Part shown: positions 1-7,368 of the stretch, piece by piece | Layout: each line of letters begins with the position of its first letter | Position numbering within the stretch: position 1 is the stretch's first letter | Assembly: GCA_024742285.1 (NCBI GenBank) | Contig: JANSYR010000003.1 | Coordinates: 62,001-126,000, forward strand | From: a bacterium | Lineage (GTDB): Bacteria > Myxococcota_A > UBA9160 > UBA4427 | Direction of reading: 5' to 3' | Length of the DNA stretch: 64,000 bases | Notes under the pieces: model-generated | Told to the model about the DNA's origin: nothing | Seen by the model: only the letters and a program-made list of their open reading frames with translations | The model's database searches: none | Made by a program: the position numbers and the translations under genes

Positions 1-652
1 TCGCGAAGCCGGCTTCCTCGCTGAAGAGCGCATCGCCGCGCCAACCTGCGCGCCGGAGGTGCTTGACGATGTAGGAGGCCACGCCGTTTCTGGGCAGGGG
101 GGCGAACTCGAGCTGCAGCGTCTGGATCCGGTCCAGCCACCAGAGGAGCGGCGCCGGCGTTTCGCCTTCCCGGGCGGCGAGGTTCGCGAGCAGGATGCTC
201 TGGACGACCGGGAAGTCCTGGTCGGTCCGATAGCTGAGGAGCACGTCGAGATGGTCGAGGAAGTCCTCGGTCGCGTGCTCGGCCTGATCGATCACCAGAA
301 CGAGCCGGCGGTCGGCGCGCGCTTCCACGAGGGCGGATCGCGAGAGTCGTCCGTCGTCGAGTCCCCACTGGCGCGCGATCCCGTCCCGGCACGTCTCCCA
401 GGCGACCCCGGCATCGAGCACGTTCGCGACGCGCGCCTCGTCGCCGAGCAGCTTCGGGAGCGCCCGCGCGAGGCTGGTCTTGCCGAGACCGGCGGCGCCG
501 CTCACGCAGATCCGGGACGCGCCCTCGTCGAGTCCGCCGCGAATCGTGCCGAACGCATCGCGCAGCGCCCGCGTCCCGAGGACGACCTGGCTCTGGGCCC
601 TCCCCTCGAAGGGGGACTGCTCGAGCTCGAAGAACTTCAGGTAGGCGGACAC
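1..652 (-). CDS. ExeA/MshM-like AAA ATPase (3' end cut by window)
   Basis: Reading leftward from a GTG at 652, the product begins VSAYLKFFELEQSPFEG, the N-terminal signature of ExeA/MshM-type ATPases. A Walker A loop GAAGLGKTS and a Walker B strand LVLVIDQAEHA follow, the latter with DQAEH where the family usually has DEAQ. GGGAGGAAGC directly precedes the GTG, which fixes the start. About 217 residues are visible and the C-terminus lies outside the window. ExeA-family ATPases help assemble type II secretion or type IV pilus envelope structures, often with a peptidoglycan-binding partner. A second, clearly MshM-like copy lies at 59026-59919. The exact job of this copy cannot be told from the fragment. 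Confidence 0.8.
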   Translation of the reverse strand, partial: MSAYLKFFELEQSPFEGRAQSQVVLGTRALRDAFGTIRGGLDEGASRICVSGAAGLGKTSLARALPKLLGDEARVANVLDAGVAWETCRDGIARQWGLDDGRLSRSALVEARADRRLVLVIDQAEHATEDFLDHLDVLLSYRTDQDFPVVQSILLANLAAREGETPAPLLWWLDRIQTLQLEFAPLPRNGVASYIVKHLRRAGWRGDALFSEEAGFA

Positions 653-1173
653 GCTTCCTCCCGACTCGCGGACCAGGCCAAACGTTCGGATTCGCAGGGA
701 AAATCGTCCGCTCAGGGGTCTGTCTTGAGCGGGGATAGTGGGTTTTTTGCCTCATTTGGGCAGATGAGCCGCCGAGGCGGGTCCCCGTGCGTTCGAGGCG
801 CGTCGGAAAATTCTCAGCTCGCTTCGATTCCGGCTGCGGCTCGCGCGAATCGGGGCGGTTCGGACGCCGGGTCTGCGCCTCGAGACCGCCCGGTGCCCGC
901 CCGCGGAACGTCGCGCCCGCCCGCGGCACCCCCGATCGGCCCCGGCTGTCGGGCGAGGGGGACCGTGCCTGATGGCGCGCACGGACGCGCTCGGAGGTGA
1001 TCCGGCGACCCGGTCCCGGCGGTGTTGCCGGGAGGAGGTCGCGCGTGTGTGCTTGGCGCCGAGCGGATCGAGCTGCAGACGCGGGTGAATTCCTCGGGCG
1101 ACGTGGCATAGAATCGTCCATGCATCGCCGGTCGCTTCCATAGAGCGTCGCGCGTACTAGGGAGTGAGCCAGC
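653..1173. other. Intergenic region between divergent genes
   Basis: No convincing gene here: the open frames are Arg/Ala-rich and lack ribosome-binding sites. Visible elements are a perfect 12-bp direct repeat (895-906 and 915-926), an inverted repeat CCGTGC/GCACGG (963-968 and 979-984) and a TAGAAT box at 1109-1114 that could be the -10 of the downstream redox operon. The region presumably carries the divergent promoters for the ExeA-like gene and the redox operon. Confidence 0.5.
1109..1114 (+). promoter_or_regulatory. Candidate -10 box for the redox operon
   Basis: TAGAAT lies 60 bp before the start of the FHA/ferredoxin fusion gene, with a weak TGAATT 17 bp upstream of it. Similar TAG[AT][AC]T boxes occur before several other genes here (7118, 17687, 18441, 33426). 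This rests on motif resemblance only. Confidence 0.3.
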
Positions 1174-4100
1174 TTGTCGATGCGCGCCACGTTGACCGTC
1201 ATGGGCGGTCTGCCCGACCAGGCCGGGCAGTCGTTCGACGTCGGTCCGGAGACCACGACGCTCGGGCGGGGTCTCGCGTGCGACGTGCAGCTGGCGGACC
1301 AGAGCATCTCCCGGCTCCACGCCGAGCTCGTCTGGGAGGGCGAGACCCTCGTCCTGGTGCACAAGAGCCAGGTGAACCGCACCCTGGTGAACGGCGTGCA
1401 GATCACCGATCGCCTCACGCTCGCCGGCGGCGAAGAGATCCAGCTCGCCGACCGCGTCGTCCTTCGGCTGCGGATCGAGCGGGTCGAGGAGGCGCCGAGC
1501 GAGCCGGCATCCCCGACCGCGGAGGTCGACGAGACCCGGGACGGTTCGGTCGAGCCGCCCGCCGCGCCCGTCGAAGCGCCGCCGGAGCCGGTCGCCCCGT
1601 CGCCGCGCGAAGAGCCGCCGGCACCCGCTGCCGCAGAGCCTGCGGCGCCATCGGAGTCGGAACCGGAGCCGGTCGCTCCGCCGCCCCTGCCCGAACCCGT
1701 CGCCCCTGAACCGCCGCGAGCACCGGAGCCCGAGCCGGTTGCGCCTCCCCCTCCGGAGCCGCCGCAGCCGCCGTCTGCGGCACCGATGGTGCAGGCCGAG
1801 CCTACGGAAGGGCCCGAGGTCACCAGCGCCCTTCTCCTCCGTCCGGTCTCTGCCGACGAACCGCCGCCGGATCCGTCGAGCGTGAAGCTCGCGATCATCG
1901 GGGCGGGCCCCGCCGGCATCGCGGCGGGCGTACGCGCTGCCGAGCGCGGCGTCGAGCATGCCCTCTACGAGCGGTCGGTCCTCGCCGACACGATCGTGAA
2001 GTACCAGAAGGGCAAGTTCGTGATGGCCGAGCCGCCGCAGCTCCCGCTGCAGGCGGACCTCAAGATGATCTTCGAGGAGGCGGTTCGCGAGCAGGTCCTC
2101 GAGTGGTGGGAGACCGCCGTCCGCGATGCCGGGACGAACCTGGTCGAAGCGACCGAGATCCTCTCGATCGAAGGCGAGAAGGGCGCTTTCCGGATCTCGG
2201 TGCGCGGCCCGAACGGCGCCGAGACGGTCGACGCGACCCACGTCGTCCTGTCGATCGGCGTGCAGGGCGACCTGCGCAAGTTCGGTGTGCCCGGCGACGA
2301 CCAGCCCTGGGTGACGTACCAGCTCGACGATCCGAAGGCCTATGAAGACAAGCGCGTGATCGTCGTCGGTGTCGGTGATGCAGGGATCGAGAACGCGATC
2401 GCCCTCGCGGAGAACGGCAACGAAGTCACGATCGTGAATCGTCGGGACGAGATCGATCGCGCGAAGCCGATGAACAAGGCGGCGATCGAGGCGAGAATCA
2501 AGTCGGGCGAGATCGCCTACCTGACGAACGCGAGCGCCGATCGCTTCGAGAGCGATTCCGCCATCTTCAAGACGAAGGACGGCGAAGAGGTCACCGTTCC
2601 CTGCGATCTCGTGATCGGTCGTCTCGGCGCGACGCCGCCACGCGCGTTCCTCGAGACGACGGGGATCTCCTTCCCGAGCGCCGACAAGGAGGCGATTCCG
2701 GACGTCTCCGACAAGTACGAGTCGAACATCCCCGGCATCTACATGGTGGGGGCGCTGGTCGGCTATCCGCTGATCAAGAACTGCATGAACCAGGGCTTCG
2801 AGGTCGTCGAGCACATCCTCGGGGCCGACGTGAAGCCGGCGGACGAGCCCGTCCTCATGCAGAAATTCCGGGAGGTCGGCGGGGCCGTCAGCGAGAACCT
2901 CGACCGGATCCAGGACACGATCCAGACTCTGGCGCCGCTCACGTCGGTCCAGCTCCGCCAGCTGATCTTCGAGTCGAACGTGCGGATCGTGCCGCCCGGG
3001 ACCGTCGTCTACCAGCGAGCGGACTTCGACAATACGTTCTTCTCGATCATCGAGGGCGAGGTCGAGCTCGCCTATCTCGACAACTCCGATCCGACGATCC
3101 CCGAGGACCTTCGCGCCGAGCATCGTGCGCGGCGAGGGGCAGGACAGTTCTTCGGCGAGGATGGCTTGATCTCGGGCCGACGTCGCGGCGAGACCGTGAC
3201 GACGACGGCGCGATGCATCCTGATCGAGACGCCGCGCAACTCGATGACCAAGCTCACGCGTTCGGTCGAAGACGTGAAGCGGGTGATCGACGCGTCCTAC
3301 GTGAACTCCGCGCTCGCGACGCTGTTCCCGAGTCTCGACGAGAGCTCGCGAAAGCGACTCGCGTACAGCGCGGAGACGCTCCTCCATCGCGCGGGCGAGA
3401 CGATCTTCGCCGAAGGCGAAGACTGCGACGGCCTCCACCTGATCCGACGCGGGACCGCGGACATCTACAAGAAGCACGAGGGCGTCGAGGAACAGATCGA
3501 CTCCCTGCGCGCCGGGTCGACGCTCGGCGAGATCGGCGTGCTCCATCCCGATCGCGGTCGCTCGGCGACGTCGAAGGCCGGGGTCGACTGCGAGACGGTG
3601 CTCTTTCCGAACGAAGTGATCCTGCCCCTGGTCGAGCAGTACCGGGAGGTCCGCGAGTACCTCGAGCGGAAGGAGCAGGAGTTCATCATCGCCGACGCGC
3701 GCCGGCAGCACGGTCGCGGCACGATGATGTGGCTGCAGAAGGCGGGCGGGAAGGAAGCGACCGACCTGCTCATGATCGACGAGACGCTCTGCGTCCGGTG
3801 CGACAACTGCGAGAAGGCCTGCGCGGAGACGCACGGCGGCGTGTCCCGTCTGAATCGCGAAGCCGGAGCGACCTACATGACGAGCGCGGGCAGCGCGCTC
3901 CACCTCCCGACCGCCTGCCAGCATTGCGAGAATCCGAAGTGCATGACCGACTGCCCTCCGGACGCCCTCAATCGCGATCCCAACGGCGAGGTCTGGATCA
4001 ACGACGAGACCTGCATCGGCTGCGGCAACTGCGAGGCGTACTGCCCCTACGACGTGATCAAGATGGCGAAGATCGACGACGACCCGGGCCCGGGCCTGCT

Positions 4101-4332
4101 CATGCGTCTTCTCTTCCCCCGGCGCGCGACGAAGAAGGCCGATGCGCCCAAGCCGGAGGAGGGCGGGGCGGCCGCGATCAAGAAGGCCGTGAAGTGTGAT
4201 CTCTGCCGCGAGCTGCCGGCCAAGAAGAGCGGGGCGCCGCGTGCGGCCTGCGTCGCCTCCTGTCCGACGGGCGCCATCGTTCGCATCGATCCCGGCGAGT
4301 ACGTCGACGAGATCTACGAAAGGCAGGGCTAA
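1174..4332 (+). CDS. FHA / FAD-NAD(P) oxidoreductase / 2x cNMP-binding / 4x[4Fe-4S] fusion protein
   Basis: A 1052-residue cytoplasmic multidomain protein. Residues about 6-107 form an FHA domain (LGRG, SRLHAEL). Residues 110-225 are a Pro/Glu-rich linker. From 237 there is a thioredoxin-reductase-like FAD domain (IIGAGPAGIAAG) with a second Rossmann motif near 394 (VVGVGDAGIENA), and no CxxC redox pair is seen. Two CRP-like cyclic-nucleotide domains follow (about 590-690 and 713-815). From 871 a four-cluster ferredoxin resembles DmsB/NrfC subunits, with 16 cysteines (CVRCDNCEKAC, CQHCENPKC, CIGCGNCEAYC, CDLC...CVASC). It probably passes electrons between NAD(P)H and the membrane partner encoded next, gated by phospho-Thr and cyclic nucleotides; this is inference. 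The start is TTG at 1174 with GGAG nine bases upstream; ATG at 1180 is the alternative. Confidence 0.85.
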   Translation: MSMRATLTVMGGLPDQAGQSFDVGPETTTLGRGLACDVQLADQSISRLHAELVWEGETLVLVHKSQVNRTLVNGVQITDRLTLAGGEEIQLADRVVLRLRIERVEEAPSEPASPTAEVDETRDGSVEPPAAPVEAPPEPVAPSPREEPPAPAAAEPAAPSESEPEPVAPPPLPEPVAPEPPRAPEPEPVAPPPPEPPQPPSAAPMVQAEPTEGPEVTSALLLRPVSADEPPPDPSSVKLAIIGAGPAGIAAGVRAAERGVEHALYERSVLADTIVKYQKGKFVMAEPPQLPLQADLKMIFEEAVREQVLEWWETAVRDAGTNLVEATEILSIEGEKGAFRISVRGPNGAETVDATHVVLSIGVQGDLRKFGVPGDDQPWVTYQLDDPKAYEDKRVIVVGVGDAGIENAIALAENGNEVTIVNRRDEIDRAKPMNKAAIEARIKSGEIAYLTNASADRFESDSAIFKTKDGEEVTVPCDLVIGRLGATPPRAFLETTGISFPSADKEAIPDVSDKYESNIPGIYMVGALVGYPLIKNCMNQGFEVVEHILGADVKPADEPVLMQKFREVGGAVSENLDRIQDTIQTLAPLTSVQLRQLIFESNVRIVPPGTVVYQRADFDNTFFSIIEGEVELAYLDNSDPTIPEDLRAEHRARRGAGQFFGEDGLISGRRRGETVTTTARCILIETPRNSMTKLTRSVEDVKRVIDASYVNSALATLFPSLDESSRKRLAYSAETLLHRAGETIFAEGEDCDGLHLIRRGTADIYKKHEGVEEQIDSLRAGSTLGEIGVLHPDRGRSATSKAGVDCETVLFPNEVILPLVEQYREVREYLERKEQEFIIADARRQHGRGTMMWLQKAGGKEATDLLMIDETLCVRCDNCEKACAETHGGVSRLNREAGATYMTSAGSALHLPTACQHCENPKCMTDCPPDALNRDPNGEVWINDETCIGCGNCEAYCPYDVIKMAKIDDDPGPGLLMRLLFPRRATKKADAPKPEEGGAAAIKKAVKCDLCRELPAKKSGAPRAACVASCPTGAIVRIDPGEYVDEIYERQG

Positions 4333-4336
4333 CCGC

Positions 4337-5173
4337 GTGATCGGGCCCCGTACCTTCCTCGAGTACGAGAACTACCGCTATCTCAAGGTCGCGCTCGGCA
4401 TCCTCGTCCTGTCGATCGGCGTCTACGCCTTCGACGATCCGCCGGGCGGCCGGAGTGGGAGCTCCTGGACGGGCTACGGCCTCGGGACGATCGCCGCGGC
4501 GATCATCTTCTGGCTGATGTGGCTCGGCGTGCGCAAGCGCAGCTACGCCTCGGCCGGAGCGCCGCTCAAGGGTTGGACTTCGGCGCACGTCTATCTCGGG
4601 ACGATGCTGGTCTTCCTCGTGCCGCTCCACTCGGCGTTCGAGTTCGGGTGGAACGTGCACACGCTGGCCTTTGCTCTCATGTGCGTGGTCTGCTTCAGCG
4701 GGATGCTCGGGGTCGCGTTCTACGCGCTCGTCCCGACGTCGATGACGAGGAACCGCAACAACATCACGCTGGACGCGATGCTCGAGCGGATCGCCGAGAT
4801 CGATGCGGAGTGCCGGATGGCGGCAGACGGTCTGCCCGACTACTACGCGCAGGCGGTCGTGACCTCGATCGACGAGACCCGGGTCGGGGGGACCCTCCGG
4901 TCGCAGCTCTCCGGACAGGATCCGGACTGCGGAACGAGTCGTGCGCTCAAGAGCCTGCGCATGTCGGAGATCGATCTCGACGGCGACGCGAAGGAGCAGG
5001 AGCGGAAGCTCGTCGAGCTGATCGCTCGGAAGGAGCTCCTCTTGAAGCAGATCCGGCGTGACGTTCGCTTCAAGGGTCTGCTCGATCTCTGGCTGATCGT
5101 CCACGTCCCCTTCGCGTTCGCGACCTGCGCGGCGCTCCTCGTCCACATCTTCGTCGTCTTCTGGTACCACTGA
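4337..5173 (+). CDS. Polytopic membrane protein, cytochrome-b-like anchor
   Basis: A 278-residue integral membrane protein with about five hydrophobic segments: four in residues 10-126 and one at the C-terminus (WLIVHVPFAFATCAALLVHI). Several His residues sit in or beside the membrane segments (AHVYLG, PLHSAF, NVHTLAF, IVHVPF, LVHIFV), which suggests b-type haem ligands. A charged soluble loop of about 120 residues lies between segments four and five. It starts at GTG 4337, four bases after the preceding stop, and overlaps the next ATG by one base, so it is co-translated with the iron-sulfur fusion protein and the decaheme protein. The likely role is transfer of electrons across the inner membrane. 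No named family is recognised, so the haem assignment is inference. Confidence 0.75.
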   Translation: MIGPRTFLEYENYRYLKVALGILVLSIGVYAFDDPPGGRSGSSWTGYGLGTIAAAIIFWLMWLGVRKRSYASAGAPLKGWTSAHVYLGTMLVFLVPLHSAFEFGWNVHTLAFALMCVVCFSGMLGVAFYALVPTSMTRNRNNITLDAMLERIAEIDAECRMAADGLPDYYAQAVVTSIDETRVGGTLRSQLSGQDPDCGTSRALKSLRMSEIDLDGDAKEQERKLVELIARKELLLKQIRRDVRFKGLLDLWLIVHVPFAFATCAALLVHIFVVFWYH

Positions 5174-7092
5174 TGCGCGTACGCCTGACAGAGATCCGAC
5201 TGCGCCCGACGGGAAAGAAGGTCCGACTCGATCGCGACCTCGACGTCGAGTCCCTCTTCATCGGCCGCGGTCCGGACAACGATCTCTCGCTCAAGGGCCT
5301 GACGATCTCCCTCCACCAGGCGACGCTTCGCATGGCGGAAGGCCGGCTCTACGTCGAGGCGGCACCCGGGCAGGACGTCAACGTCAACGGGTTGGTGACC
5401 CAGGGCGAGCGGCTCGCGATCGGCGACGTGCTCAAGATCGGCTCGTGGGAGCTGCGGGTCATCGAGCCGACGTCCCTCGGCGAATTCGACATCGCCCTCG
5501 AGTACGAGGAGACGGATCGCGGCGAAGGCGAGCGCGCCGCGCTCGACGCGAGGACGACGCTCGGCCTCGAGGCGGGCGCCTTCTCGATGCGTCCGCTTTC
5601 CTGGGCGGGAATCGTCCTGGTCCTGTTGCTCTTCCTTCTCCTGCCACTCGCTTGGGAGGGTGCACAGTCGCCCTGGAATACCGGCGACGTGAGCCGCGGC
5701 CACGCGTACATCGAGAACGACTGCCAGAGCTGCCACTCCGGCCTCTTCCGTCCCGTCCAGAACCAGGACTGCATGACGTGTCACCACGACATCGGTCGTC
5801 ATGCGCCCTCCGAGATGGCGATGGCGGAGCTCGACGACGCGTCGTGCGCGACCTGCCACCTCGAACACCGCGGTCGACAGGTCGATCTCGCCGATCTCGG
5901 CGCCGGCTTCTGCGCCGACTGCCACTCGGATCTCCGCGCGACGCTGCCCGCGACCGCGCTCCGGAACGCGAGCGACTTCGGCGAGGATCATCCGCCCTTC
6001 CAGCTCGCGCTGATCACCGATCCGAGCGAGGAGGCGGTCTCCGTCGACGTCACCCCCGACCTGGTCGAAGTCTCCGGGCTCGAGTTCAACCACCTCCGAC
6101 ACGTGGGCAAGGCCGTGAGCGGTCGCGGAGACGACAAGCAGTACCTGCAGTGCGGCGCCTGCCACCAGCCGGACGCCGGCGGGCTCTACATGAAGCCCAT
6201 CGTCTTCGAGGAGCACTGCGAGGACTGCCATCGACTCGATTTCGACGCGACGGCGCCGGAAGGGACGGTGCCCCACGGTGATCCGGCGGTGATCCGGGAT
6301 CGGATCCGCGGCTTCTACGCGAACCGCGTACTGGACGGGGACGTGAAGGATCCCGCTGCGCCGCGCCGTCTGCGGCTGCGCCGTCCGGGCAAGCGACTCA
6401 CGTCGGACGAGGCCGAGCTCTCGCGTCGCTGGGTCGACGGGAAGGTCGCCGCCGCCGAGCGACGCTTCTACGAGCGCCCGGGAACCTGCGACCTATGCCA
6501 TACGCTCGCACCGGACGAGGCACGCGACGGCGGGATGGGGATCGCGCCGGTGCAGATCCAGGACGTCTGGGTACCGGGCTCGATCTTCAGTCACGGCTCC
6601 CACGCGCCCTTCGCATGCGTGAAATGTCACCCGGCCGCCGGGGTCTTCGACCCCGAGGAGGACACGGCGCTCGCACGACCCGAGTGGTCCCTCGAAGGGG
6701 CGATCCCGTACGAGCTGATTCCGCGCGAGCCGACGACGCGGGTGAGCAGCGTCGCCGGCGACATCCTGATTCCGGACATGGAGGTCTGTCGGGACTGCCA
6801 CGCCGGGGGCGAAGCGAGCGGGGGCGAGAAGGTGCCGAGCCCGTGCTCGATGTGTCATCCGTTTCACGTTCGGGCGAATGGACCGATGGGCACGATCGTC
6901 GAATCGGATCCGGGCGCTCCGGCCGAGCCCGCCCTCCCCGAATCCGATCCGGAAGAGGCGTCCGATGCCGAGGCCCGGGCCGCCGTCCATCGCACGCTCT
7001 TCCGACACGACGCATCCGTCTCCTTCTCGCAGGGTCGCCCATCGACGGAGCCCTCCACCTTTCGCCATCCGCCGTTCAGTCGCCTGAATTAG
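5173..7092 (+). CDS. FHA-transmembrane-decaheme c-type cytochrome
   Basis: A 639-residue protein. Residues about 1-95 form an FHA domain (IGRGPDNDLSL, then ISLHQ where SxxH is usual). One transmembrane helix lies at about 143-161 (WAGIVLVLLLFLLLPLAW). The rest is predicted periplasmic and carries ten CXXCH haem sites, the first at C184 (CQSCH, CMTCH, CATCH, CADCH, CGACH, CEDCH, CDLCH, CVKCH, CRDCH, CSMCH). The N-in topology would put the FHA domain in the cytoplasm and the haems outside, physically coupling a phospho-Thr reader to a periplasmic electron wire. The start ATG shares its A with the stop of the upstream gene. The C-terminal 70 residues are acidic and Pro-rich. Haem count and topology are read from sequence; partners are inferred from order. 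Confidence 0.88.
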   Translation: MRVRLTEIRLRPTGKKVRLDRDLDVESLFIGRGPDNDLSLKGLTISLHQATLRMAEGRLYVEAAPGQDVNVNGLVTQGERLAIGDVLKIGSWELRVIEPTSLGEFDIALEYEETDRGEGERAALDARTTLGLEAGAFSMRPLSWAGIVLVLLLFLLLPLAWEGAQSPWNTGDVSRGHAYIENDCQSCHSGLFRPVQNQDCMTCHHDIGRHAPSEMAMAELDDASCATCHLEHRGRQVDLADLGAGFCADCHSDLRATLPATALRNASDFGEDHPPFQLALITDPSEEAVSVDVTPDLVEVSGLEFNHLRHVGKAVSGRGDDKQYLQCGACHQPDAGGLYMKPIVFEEHCEDCHRLDFDATAPEGTVPHGDPAVIRDRIRGFYANRVLDGDVKDPAAPRRLRLRRPGKRLTSDEAELSRRWVDGKVAAAERRFYERPGTCDLCHTLAPDEARDGGMGIAPVQIQDVWVPGSIFSHGSHAPFACVKCHPAAGVFDPEEDTALARPEWSLEGAIPYELIPREPTTRVSSVAGDILIPDMEVCRDCHAGGEASGGEKVPSPCSMCHPFHVRANGPMGTIVESDPGAPAEPALPESDPEEASDAEARAAVHRTLFRHDASVSFSQGRPSTEPSTFRHPPFSRLN

Positions 7093-7117
7093 GCCCGGCA
7101 ATTTCGTTCAGGACAGG

Positions 7118-7123
7118 TAGAAT
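7118..7123 (+). promoter_or_regulatory. Candidate -10 box upstream of the HbpS-like lipoprotein gene
   Basis: TAGAAT sits in the 276-bp gap after the decaheme gene, 246 bp before the next start. If used, it gives the distal three genes their own promoter and a leader of over 230 nt. No good -35 is visible, so this is weak. Confidence 0.3.
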
Positions 7124-7368
7124 CGATCGGGACGCGCGAGGGGCGCGCCAGATCGTTCTACCGACTTCGCTGCGCGTATCGAGCGCTCGCGAAGGAAGAC
7201 GGAACGCCCAGCGCCGATCCCCTGCACGCGTCGTCGTTGAACGAAGCAGCGAGTCGCGGTCGACCCCAGGTCGCGCCGGCTCGAAGCGGAAGCAGGAACA
7301 TGCCGGTGTTCCTTTCGTCGTGGCCTCTCGAGCAGGACGCGGCGGTCGGGGCCGGTCGGAGGCGCCCG

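Noticed and set aside
752-1141. 129-codon minus-strand frame in the left intergenic region
   Set aside because: Arg/Ala/Ser-rich composition, no ribosome-binding site, no recognisable motif.
814-3924. Very long minus-strand open frame
   Set aside because: It is antisense to the FHA/ferredoxin fusion gene, extremely Arg/Asp/Leu-rich, has no domain motif and no ribosome-binding site. High GC keeps antisense frames open throughout this window.
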